A stretch of 64,000 nucleotides of DNA from VRUE01 sp963817945. GTDB taxonomy: Bacteria; Actinomycetota; Thermoleophilia; Solirubrobacterales; 70-9. The DNA lies in NCBI GenBank assembly GCA_963817945.1, contig CAWFQH010000001.1, forward strand, positions 771,299-835,298. The letters run 5' to 3'. The position numbers were made by a program, and so were the translations under genes. Shown here one piece after another: positions 50,485-57,618 of the stretch (positions are counted from its first letter, which is position 1; every line of letters begins with the position of its first letter). The notes beneath the pieces are model-generated. The model was not told the DNA's origin, searched no databases, and worked only from the letters and a program-made list of their open reading frames with translations.

Positions 50485-51645
50485 ATGAGTTCCAACCGAT
50501 TCAAGAAAACCCGAGCAGGGTGGGCGGCAATCGCACTCGGCACGATCGCCGCGATGACCGGCGCCCTCGCCGCCCCTGCTAGCGCCGCCAGCGGGCAGGG
50601 AACCGCGGCGATCGTCCTCGCCGAGCACGGCAACGGCCGCACCCTCAGCGGCCAGGGCGTCAAGGTCCTCGCCGGCGCGCCGGCGACCAAAGACGACCGC
50701 ACGCTTGAGCTGCCGATCTCCAGCGTCGATCCGGGCGCCAACGCAGCGGCCCTCAGCGATGGCTGGCTTCGCTTCAAGCGCGGGAAACGGGGCGTCAACC
50801 TGACCGCGCTGCGTTTCGATCTCGCCGGCGGCACGCTGAGCGGCAGGCTCGGTGAGCAGCAGCTCGACGTGCTCAGGCTTGGCGCGGCAGCGACCGCAAA
50901 CGCGTCCAGCGGTGGCGTCACCCTCGAAGGCGGCAAGCTGCGCCTGACCGCGGAGGCGGCGACGGCGCTGAAGCAGAAGCTCGGTCTCCCCCGCGCGCCT
51001 CGCCGCGACGGCGTCGGCATGGTCTGGCTGCGGGCGCAGGCCAACCCGACCCACGAGGCGGCGAAGGCGGTCGTCTCCGGCGGCGCCGAGTGGGGCGTTC
51101 TCGCCTCCTGGCGGGCATATGTGCTTGGCCAGCAAGGGCCGCCGATGTCGAAAGGAAGCATCACGGTCGAAGGCGGAACTACCGCCAACGGAACGCTCTC
51201 GGCAGCGAGCGGCTTCTTCGGCTTCCCGGCGACGAGCGGCAGCTACGAGAAGGGTCTCTACGGAGCCAGCGACAAACTCGTGCTGAATACCCAGGGGAGC
51301 GTGAGATTCGCCAAGCCGTTCCACTGCATCGTCGAAGTCAGCGTCGCCGACCTTGAGCTCCGGCTCGACGGCGCCAACTCGTCGATATCGCTCGACGCCG
51401 ACTACGACGTCGACAAACCGGAAGGGATGGCATGCGGTCCGTTGCCGCCGGTCGCGACCGACGACGTCGCCTTCGCGACACTGGACCTGAGCGGGGTCGC
51501 GCCGACCTACTCGGCCGACGGCAAGACCGTCACCTGGACCGCGATCCCGGCGACGCTAACCGCCGCCGGCGCGGCTGCCTTCGGCACCGGCCACAAAGCG
51601 GGGCTGGCGCTCGACCCGGTGACGATCTCGGTGGGGATCGGGTGA
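50485..51645 (+). CDS. Secreted HtaA-domain heme-binding protein 1
   Basis: 386 residues behind AGGAGG. The signal peptide ends LAAPASAAS. Residues ~38-175 form an N-terminal module shared with the next protein (VLAEHGNGRTLSGQGVKVL, LDVLRLGAA). Residues ~200-386 are an HtaA domain: WGVLASWRAYV with Tyr212, and AKPFHCIVEVSV with His280. That Tyr-His spacing (68 residues) matches the heme-ligand pair known from corynebacterial HtaA. There is no LPXTG motif and no C-terminal membrane helix, although classical HtaA is membrane-anchored. It should bind heme or hemoprotein outside the cell and pass it to HmuT. GTGA overlap with the next gene. Confidence 0.82.
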   Translation: MSSNRFKKTRAGWAAIALGTIAAMTGALAAPASAASGQGTAAIVLAEHGNGRTLSGQGVKVLAGAPATKDDRTLELPISSVDPGANAAALSDGWLRFKRGKRGVNLTALRFDLAGGTLSGRLGEQQLDVLRLGAAATANASSGGVTLEGGKLRLTAEAATALKQKLGLPRAPRRDGVGMVWLRAQANPTHEAAKAVVSGGAEWGVLASWRAYVLGQQGPPMSKGSITVEGGTTANGTLSAASGFFGFPATSGSYEKGLYGASDKLVLNTQGSVRFAKPFHCIVEVSVADLELRLDGANSSISLDADYDVDKPEGMACGPLPPVATDDVAFATLDLSGVAPTYSADGKTVTWTAIPATLTAAGAAAFGTGHKAGLALDPVTISVGIG

Positions 51646-52922
51646 TCCGCGCACGCTCCTGCGTGGCTGGGGCTCTGGCGATGACGGCGGCATTGGCCGC
51701 CGTCATCGCCGCCCCGGCGACCGCGGCGACGTCCGGGAAGACGACCCTCGTCCTGGGCGGCCCGGCGGCGAAGTCGCTGCGCGCGGCCGGCGTACAGATC
51801 GCACCCGCGAGGCCGGCCACCGGCGGCGCGAGGCGAATCGTCCTGCCCGTGCAGGGTGGCCTGGCCGGCGGCGACACCACCGTCCTCGCCCACGGCGGCG
51901 GGATCTCTTTGCGGCGCGGCGGGCGGGCGGTGCGCCTCTCGAAGCTGCGCCTCGTCCTCGGCAAGCGACCGCGGCTGAGCGCCAAGCTCGGAGGCAACAG
52001 CGTCGACGTCTTCGCCGTGACCGCCGGCGAGCGGGCCGTCGACGCACTCGCCGGCACGGTCCGGCTGGACGGGGCGAGGTTGAGGCTGACCCACGCGGGA
52101 GCGCGGGCGATCTCCGCTCAGCTCATCCCGCGAGGTCGGAAGCACCTTCACGGCGGGTCACACTCCCCGCGCGACCCGCACCTACCCGTCGCGGCGGTCC
52201 AGCCCGGCCGCATCGGAGCGCTGTCGACCCGTGCCTCGGGGCTCATCTCGGGTGGCGACGCGGACGACGTCGGTGCGGAGGATCGGGCGAAGGAGTCGAG
52301 TGGCTGCCCGCTGCCGTCCAGCGCTGGGCCGGTGCCCGAGGATCCGCTGCCGGTAGCCGGCCCGCCCCCGGGCGCGGCCGCGGTAACCGGTGCGACGCTC
52401 GAGTGGCACGTGCGCGAGTCGTTCATCCGCTATATCGCGACGGGCGAGGGAGCCAGCGTCTCCGGCGGCGCCACCGCTGACCCGCCCGTCCTCCTCCCTG
52501 GCGCCTCGGCGCCGCTCAGCTACGACTTCCACTTCCCCTTCGCCGAGGGCTGGCACAGCAGCGGTGCCGACCCCGCCAGCCTCGCCGACGACAGCGCCGC
52601 GATCCGCTTCGGCGGTGCCGTCCGCTTCCTCTACAGCGCCCACGAAATCGACCTGACGACGGAGCAGCCGGAGATCGAGATCGCGGGCCCCGGCTCGCGG
52701 GCGATCTTCACCGTCACCGACGGCAAAGCGTCGGCCGAGCGCCAGGTTCTCGTCAACCTCGACCTCAGCCGCGCGGCCGCAATCGAAGCGAGCGGCAGCA
52801 CGATCGCCTACCGGGGCGTGCCCGCCGCGGTCCCAGCCGGCACCGCAACGTCGGTGTTCGGCGGCTTCTACGCCCCCGGCGCCGAGTTCGGCTGCTTCGA
52901 TTTGAGCTACAGCACCGGATGA
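51642..52922 (+). CDS. Secreted HtaA-domain heme-binding protein 2
   Basis: 426 residues from GTG with a signal peptide ending APATAAT. It repeats the architecture of the preceding gene. The N-terminal module (LVLGGPAAKSLRAAGVQIA, VDVFAVTAGERAVD) is followed by a His/Pro/Gly-rich linker (about 170-250, with RKHLHGGSHSPRD and a Cys). The HtaA domain follows, with LEWHVRESFIRYI (Tyr264) and FLYSAHEIDLTTE (His334). The two proteins probably arose by duplication. As in the first, no anchor is visible. It overlaps the PKD gene by four bases (ATGA), so protein ratios are likely coupled. Confidence 0.82.
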   Translation: MIRARSCVAGALAMTAALAAVIAAPATAATSGKTTLVLGGPAAKSLRAAGVQIAPARPATGGARRIVLPVQGGLAGGDTTVLAHGGGISLRRGGRAVRLSKLRLVLGKRPRLSAKLGGNSVDVFAVTAGERAVDALAGTVRLDGARLRLTHAGARAISAQLIPRGRKHLHGGSHSPRDPHLPVAAVQPGRIGALSTRASGLISGGDADDVGAEDRAKESSGCPLPSSAGPVPEDPLPVAGPPPGAAAVTGATLEWHVRESFIRYIATGEGASVSGGATADPPVLLPGASAPLSYDFHFPFAEGWHSSGADPASLADDSAAIRFGGAVRFLYSAHEIDLTTEQPEIEIAGPGSRAIFTVTDGKASAERQVLVNLDLSRAAAIEASGSTIAYRGVPAAVPAGTATSVFGGFYAPGAEFGCFDLSYSTG

Positions 52923-54094
52923 GTCGGGCGCGCTGGGCCGCAGGGCGGGTGGCGAGGGCGCGCCGGCTAACGCTCGCGTTGGCCCTTGCGCTCGCCACCT
53001 GGGTGGTCGCATCCGGCGACAGCGCCCGCGCCGACGCTGCCCAGGTCACCGTGGTGACGCCGGGCGGTGCCCAGCACTCGATCTCGCTCGACGCCCTCGC
53101 CGGCCAGGAGGACATTCGCGACCGGACCTATGCCCTGCGCTCGGCCACGGGCACGACCACCCTCACCGTGACCGGCTTCTCGCTCGCGACGATCCTCGCC
53201 GCGGCCGACGTCGACCCTTATGGCTTCTCCTACCTGGAGCTGCAGAGACCGGCAGGGGGATCCGTCCTGCTCAGCCGCGATCAGGCGCTGGACCCATACA
53301 CCTCCTCCGACGGACCGCCGGTCGTCTACGCGACCGGCGGCGGCACCGGCTTCCTGCGCCCGAGCGCAGGCGACGACGATCTCAACGCGAGCGACTGCTT
53401 CGAGGCGCCGCAGGGCTTGACGATCGCCCTGCGCAAGGACTCGCCCCTGCGCGTGCGAGCGGAGGCATCGACCGTGCAGGTGGCGGCGGGCAAGCCGGTG
53501 GCCTTCACTGCGGTCGTTGAGGCGGCCGGGGCCGGTGAGCCGCTCTCCTACTCCTGGTATTTCGACGACGGCCACTCGGCGTCCGGCCCCAGCGCCCGCC
53601 ACAGCTTCGCCAAGCGCGGCAGCTACGACGTCGTGGTCGGCGTCACGACTCCGGGCGACAGAGCCGGCGTTTCGGCCGTAGTGACGATCCAGGTCGGCGC
53701 GCCGCTCTCCGGACCGGACCGCAAAGGGGGTGGGCGCAACCGCGACGCGGACGCGCCCGACCACGGCGCCGCGACCGGCACTCGCGGCGCCGTGCCCCCG
53801 GGTCCGGCCAGCGGACCCCACAGCGGTCGGGTGCAACCGTCGCCGAGCTCGCATCCGCGCAGGCGCGATCGCCGGCGGCAACCCAGCGGACAGGCGGTCG
53901 ACGGCCAGCGGGTCTCCGGCCTGCTGCTCGCCAGCACGGCGGAGGTATCTGCCGATCCCGGCGTGGTTCGCGCCGCCCGTACCGGCGCCCTCGACGACGC
54001 CGGCGGGTCACCGGGGCTCCCCGACGCAGCTGTCGGCCTGCTGACGACGATCGGCCTGCTCGGTGCCGGCGCCCTGATCGAGGTGCGACGGTGA
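52919..54094 (+). CDS. PKD-domain surface protein with C-terminal membrane anchor
   Basis: 391 residues. An N-terminal signal segment is followed by a ~130-residue domain (VTPGGAQHSISLDALAG, LRSATGTTTLTVTGFSLATIL) of unclear family. Then comes a PKD/Ig-like domain (LSYSWYFDDGHSASGPSARHSF, KRGSYDVVVGVT; about 180-260), a long Pro/Gly/Arg-rich linker, and one hydrophobic helix near the C-terminus (VGLLTTIGLLGAGALI) ending in basic residues. It is the only gene product between the soluble HtaA proteins and the motor genes that spans the membrane. It could therefore couple motor movement to the surface proteins, much as TonB does (inference). Overlaps its neighbours on both sides by four bases. 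Confidence 0.7.
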   Translation: MSRARWAAGRVARARRLTLALALALATWVVASGDSARADAAQVTVVTPGGAQHSISLDALAGQEDIRDRTYALRSATGTTTLTVTGFSLATILAAADVDPYGFSYLELQRPAGGSVLLSRDQALDPYTSSDGPPVVYATGGGTGFLRPSAGDDDLNASDCFEAPQGLTIALRKDSPLRVRAEASTVQVAAGKPVAFTAVVEAAGAGEPLSYSWYFDDGHSASGPSARHSFAKRGSYDVVVGVTTPGDRAGVSAVVTIQVGAPLSGPDRKGGGRNRDADAPDHGAATGTRGAVPPGPASGPHSGRVQPSPSSHPRRRDRRRQPSGQAVDGQRVSGLLLASTAEVSADPGVVRAARTGALDDAGGSPGLPDAAVGLLTTIGLLGAGALIEVRR

Positions 54095-54756
54095 ACGTCG
54101 AGCAGGTCCTCTTCGAGGTCTCCGAAGCGCTACGCGTCCCGGTCCTGGTACTGGCGTTGGCGGCGCTGCTCGTCTCGATCGTCGAGCTGGGTGCGCTGCT
54201 GGCCGAGCTGCGCCGGCGGCGCCATCGCAGCGTCTGGGCGCTGGAGGCGGCCGTGGCCGAGTGCCGGGGGCGGTTGGCGGCCGGACAGCACGACGAAGCC
54301 CTGCTCGCGCTGCTGCCAATTGCTCGCAACCGGACGATGGAGGAGGCACTGGCCGGCGTCCTCGAACAGGTCGGCAGGCCCGACGCGGAGGCACGGATCG
54401 CCAAGCGGCTCGCCGAGTACGACTACCGCTCGCTGCGCCGGCTCGAGCGCACCCGCATCCTCGTCCGCATGGGCCCGGCGCTGGGTCTGATGGGCACGTT
54501 AATCCCGCTCTCCCCCGCCCTCGCCGGCCTCGCCAACGGCGACGTCGCGACCCTGACCGAGAACCTCCGCGTCGCCTTCGGCGTCACCGTCGCCGGCCTC
54601 TTGATCGGCGCCATCGCCTTCTCGATCTCCCTCGTCCGCGACCGCCTCTATGCGCAGGACTACTCCGACGTCGAGTACGTCGCCGCCTGCCTCACCGCTC
54701 CAACCGGCAACGGGATCCCGGCCGCGCAGCACAGCCACTGGGCGGTGGCTCCGTGA
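54091..54756 (+). CDS. MotA/TolQ/ExbB-family proton channel protein
   Basis: 221 residues from GTG. The layout is that of ExbB/TolQ: TM1 at ~16-38, a cytoplasmic helical domain (~40-120), then TM2 (GPALGLMGTLIPLSPAL, ~128-146) and TM3 (VAFGVTVAGLLIGAIAFSIS, ~161-180). The G-P-x-L-G-L-x-G-T and T-V-A-G-L-x-x-G patterns are the family signature for the proton-conducting bundle. With an ExbD-like partner it would convert proton flow into mechanical work. It overlaps the PKD and DUF2149 genes by four bases, strongly tying it to the heme operon. Confidence 0.85.
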   Translation: MNVEQVLFEVSEALRVPVLVLALAALLVSIVELGALLAELRRRRHRSVWALEAAVAECRGRLAAGQHDEALLALLPIARNRTMEEALAGVLEQVGRPDAEARIAKRLAEYDYRSLRRLERTRILVRMGPALGLMGTLIPLSPALAGLANGDVATLTENLRVAFGVTVAGLLIGAIAFSISLVRDRLYAQDYSDVEYVAACLTAPTGNGIPAAQHSHWAVAP

Positions 54757-55082
54757 AGGTGACGGCCCGCGCCCGCAGCCGCGACGACCGCGCCGGCGAC
54801 CCCCTCGACGGCCTCGTCAACCTCTTCGACCTCGGCATAGTCCTATCGGTCGCCTTCCTCCTAGCCGCCCTCTCCTCCCTGGACCTCACCAACGCCCTAA
54901 CCGAGAAATCGAAAACCGAGCAACGCACCCGCCCAGCCAACGCCGTGGTCGCAAACAAAGACGACCGCGTCAAAGAGATCCAGCTAAAACCAGGCCAACG
55001 AGTCGTGGGCCGGGGTGAGCCTGTCGGAACGGTCTATCGACTCGCGGATGGTCGCACCGTAATCGTCAGGGAGGGGCAGTAG
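54753..55082 (+). CDS. DUF2149 protein, ExbD-like motor partner
   Basis: 109 residues from a GTG overlapping the previous stop. A short cytoplasmic arm leads into one membrane helix (~24-44), NLFDLGIVLSVAFLLAAL. Asp26 occupies the place of the essential proton-carrying aspartate of ExbD/TolR (N-x-x-P-F-I-D-V). The outer ~60 residues form a small domain ending VYRLADGRTVIVREG. DUF2149 proteins are known, mainly from archaea and actinobacteria, beside TolQ/ExbB-like genes but remain uncharacterised. This is the last gene before a composite terminator, so it closes the heme operon. Confidence 0.75.
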   Translation: MKVTARARSRDDRAGDPLDGLVNLFDLGIVLSVAFLLAALSSLDLTNALTEKSKTEQRTRPANAVVANKDDRVKEIQLKPGQRVVGRGEPVGTVYRLADGRTVIVREGQ

Positions 55083-55161
55083 TCCCCTCCACGGGCGGAT
55101 ACTCAAAACGCCGGCCTCATTAGGCCGGCGTTTGTCCGGGGAGGGGACTGCTGCCCCTCCC
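55069..55161. terminator. Composite palindromic terminator element, copy 3 (inverted orientation)
   Basis: The core is the reverse complement of copies 1 and 2: CGGGCGGATACTCA, a 12-bp stem (55106-55117 with 55122-55133), then GTTTGTCCGG. Outer arms of 22 bases with one mismatch (55069-55090, 55140-55161) include the last codons and stop of the DUF2149 gene. It sits between convergent gene ends and probably terminates the heme operon and the cysC transcript. Confidence 0.8.
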
Positions 55162-55179
55162 CAACGCATGCGTTCGTCC

Positions 55180-55734
55180 CTAGGCGGTAACAGCAGCCGC
55201 CGGGATCAGCTCCCGCGACTCGAGGTACTCGATCAGCTTCTGCGCCGACTCCTCGGCCGTTTCGGCTTCAGTGTCGCAGACGATCTCCGGGTTCTCGGGC
55301 GCCTCATAGGGGTCCGACACGCCGGTAAATTCCTTGATCTCGCCGGCGAAGGCTTTCGCGTAGAGGCCCTTGACGTCGCGCTCGGCGCAGGTGTCGACCG
55401 AGGCCTTGACGAAGACCTCGATGAAGCGCTCGCCCATCAGCTCGCGAGCCTCGCCGCGGATCTCGGCGTAGGGAGAGATCGCCGCGGTGATCACCGGCAC
55501 GCCGTTGCGACTGAGCAGGTCGGCGACGAAGGCGATGCGGCGGATGTTCGTGTCGCGGTCCTCTTTGGAGAAGCCGAGCCCCTTGGAGAGGTTTTCGCGC
55601 ACGATGTCGCCGTCGAGGATCTCCAGCTTCGAGCCGCGCTCGCGCAGGTGGCCCTCCAGCAGCCTTGAGATGGTCGTCTTGCCGGCCCCGGAGAGCCCGG
55701 TGAACCAGAGGGTGAAGCCTTTCTCGCCAGCCAT
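55180..55734 (-). CDS. cysC: Adenylylsulfate kinase
   Basis: 184 residues. P-loop GLSGAGKTT, LEILDGDIVRENL, DRDTNIRRIAFVA and the KGLYAKAFAGEIKEFTGV stretch match APS kinases. It phosphorylates APS to PAPS. The reductase in this cluster looks APS-specific, so PAPS may instead serve sulfotransfer, or the kinase may be a partial alternative route. Last gene of the minus-strand run sir-cysH-sat-cysC. Confidence 0.92.
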   Translation of the reverse strand: MAGEKGFTLWFTGLSGAGKTTISRLLEGHLRERGSKLEILDGDIVRENLSKGLGFSKEDRDTNIRRIAFVADLLSRNGVPVITAAISPYAEIRGEARELMGERFIEVFVKASVDTCAERDVKGLYAKAFAGEIKEFTGVSDPYEAPENPEIVCDTEAETAEESAQKLIEYLESRELIPAAAVTA

Positions 55735-55742
55735 GCTTTGTC

Positions 55743-56819
55743 TCAGTCCTCCTTGTATGCGTCGATCAGGATGTCCGCGACCTCGGCCCGCGAGAACTCG
55801 TGCGGCGGCCTTTCGCCGTTGCCGAGCATCTCGCGCACCTTGGTGCCGCTGAGGAACACGTGCGCCTCGTTGCCGTGCGGGCAGGTCTTGCCCGACGCCA
55901 TGCCCTCGCACTCGTTGCACCAGAAGCTGTGCTCGAAGAAGAGCGGCTCGATGCCTAGCTCCTTGGTGTCCAGCTCGTCGAAGATGTGCTGCGCGTCGTA
56001 GGTGCCGTAGTAGTCACCGACGCCGGCGTGGTCGCGGCCGACGATGAAGTGGGTGGCGCCGTAGTTGCGCCGCGCGATCGCGTGCAGGATCGCCTCACGC
56101 GGCCCCGCGTAGTGCATCTTCGAGGGGAAGACGCCGAGGATAACCCGGTCCTGGGGGTAGTACTTCTCCATCAGGACCTCGTAGCAGCGCATCCGCACGT
56201 CGGCCGGGATGTCGCCCGCCTTGGTCTTGCCGATCAGCGGGTGGATGAAGAGCCCGTCGGTGATCTCCAGCGCCGCCTTGGTCAGGTACTCGTGGGCGCG
56301 GTGGATCGGGTTGCGGGTCTGGAAAGCGACGACCCGCTTCCAGCCGCGCTCGGCAAAGGCCTTACGCGACTCCTCGGCGGTGAAGTAGCGGCTCATGAAG
56401 GCGTCCTCGTGGTCGGGCAGCGCGTCGACCTCGATCGGGCCAGCGATGCAGCGCGCGCCCTCCTCGTAGATCGCCGCCACGCCGGGGTGCGCCTCGTCGG
56501 TCGTGCGGTAGACCTGCTCCGCCTCGCGCTTGACGTCGCGCTCGAAGATCTCCTCGACGGTGATGCGACCGAGCGGCTTGCCTTCGTCGCTGGAGAGGGC
56601 GACGACGTCGCCAACGGCGCAGTCGAGGTCGGTCGCCAGGGTGATCGGGATCGGCCAGTACTGGCCGTTGGCGGTGCGCATCTCGGCGCAGACGCGCTCC
56701 CAGTCGGCGGAGCCCTGGAAGCCGGTCAGCGGCGCGAAGCCACCGTTGCCGATCATCTCGAAGTCGGCGGTATGGCGCTCGGAAAGGGTCAGGGATAGCT
56801 CGGTCATCGTCTCGCTCAT
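55743..56819 (-). CDS. sat: Sulfate adenylyltransferase (ATP sulfurylase, single-chain Sat type)
   Basis: 358 residues. FQTRNPIHRAHEYL contains the Q-x-R-N-P-x-H-x-x-H ATP site, GRDHAGVGDYYG is the second active-site motif, and WCNECEGMASGKTCPHG gives four cysteines likely to bind zinc as in dimeric bacterial/archaeal Sat. It activates sulfate to APS. The heterodimeric CysN/CysD pair is absent. Eight bases separate it from cysC. The 100 bases upstream, before cysH, show no clear regulatory motif. Confidence 0.92.
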   Translation of the reverse strand: MSETMTELSLTLSERHTADFEMIGNGGFAPLTGFQGSADWERVCAEMRTANGQYWPIPITLATDLDCAVGDVVALSSDEGKPLGRITVEEIFERDVKREAEQVYRTTDEAHPGVAAIYEEGARCIAGPIEVDALPDHEDAFMSRYFTAEESRKAFAERGWKRVVAFQTRNPIHRAHEYLTKAALEITDGLFIHPLIGKTKAGDIPADVRMRCYEVLMEKYYPQDRVILGVFPSKMHYAGPREAILHAIARRNYGATHFIVGRDHAGVGDYYGTYDAQHIFDELDTKELGIEPLFFEHSFWCNECEGMASGKTCPHGNEAHVFLSGTKVREMLGNGERPPHEFSRAEVADILIDAYKED

Positions 56820-56919
56820 GAAGTGGGTCTCACCAATCGGTTTGGGGAATGGGCAGTTGGACGGGGACTGGCAGTAGTAGAAGGACTGGGTGTCTTACTG
56901 AAGGGGTGCCGGAGCGGCG

Positions 56920-57618
56920 CTAGTTGATCCCGCACTCCGTCTTGGCAAGGCCCACCCAACGGCCTTCGCGCGGCGAACCGCCAGGACCGACCGGCTTGGT
57001 GCAGTGGGTGCAGCCGATCGAGGGGTAGCCGTGATCGTGGAGCGGGTTGTACGGGAGGTGGTGCTCACGGATGTAGTTCCAGACGTCACGCTCGGACCAG
57101 TCCGCGATCGGGTTCAGCTTCCAGAGGTCGAATCGCTTGTCCCAGGTGAACTTCGGGGTCTTGGCGCGATTCGCTGAATCCTCGCGGCGGACGCCGGCGA
57201 GCCAGCAGTCTACGGAAGACAGCGCGCGCCGCATCGGCTCCACCTTGCGCAGAGCGCAGCAGGCGTCGGGATCGCGGTTCCAAAGCTCATCGCCGTGCTT
57301 GGCGGCCTGCTCCTCCAGGGTCAGATTGTGGAAGCGGTCGAACTCGATCCCGAGGTGCTCGGCCAGCAGATCGCGGGTCTCGTAGGTCTCGGGGAAGAGG
57401 ACGTCGGTGTCGAGGTAGAAGAAGCGCGCCTCCGAGTTGACCTGCTTGGCCATGTGCGCGGTCACCGAGCTGGTTTTCTGGAACGAGCAGGCGATGTAGT
57501 GGCTCTCGCCGAAGGTCTCGAACATCCACTCGATCGCTTCGGGAGCGTTGCGCCCCTCGAGGCGCGCAGCGACCTCCTCGGCGTCGATCTCTGTGGGGAC
57601 GGCGACCGGGGCGCTCAT
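56920..57618 (-). CDS. cysH: Adenylylsulfate (APS) reductase, CysH family with 4Fe-4S cysteines
   Basis: 232 residues from the ATG at 57618. ACSFQKTSS is the PP-loop, FFYLDTDVLFPETY and WNRDPDACCALRKVEP follow. The CC pair together with GCTHCTKPV supplies the four 4Fe-4S ligands that mark APS-reducing enzymes. The C-terminal ECGIN carries the catalytic cysteine. It reduces APS to sulfite with thioredoxin. It overlaps the sulfite reductase gene by four bases. Confidence 0.9.
   Translation of the reverse strand: MSAPVAVPTEIDAEEVAARLEGRNAPEAIEWMFETFGESHYIACSFQKTSSVTAHMAKQVNSEARFFYLDTDVLFPETYETRDLLAEHLGIEFDRFHNLTLEEQAAKHGDELWNRDPDACCALRKVEPMRRALSSVDCWLAGVRREDSANRAKTPKFTWDKRFDLWKLNPIADWSERDVWNYIREHHLPYNPLHDHGYPSIGCTHCTKPVGPGGSPREGRWVGLAKTECGIN

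Noticed and set aside
53220..53420. Small plus-strand frames inside the PKD and HtaA genes
   Set aside because: They are frame-shifted shadows rich in Arg/Pro/Ser with no start signals, and real genes overlap only by four bases in this operon.
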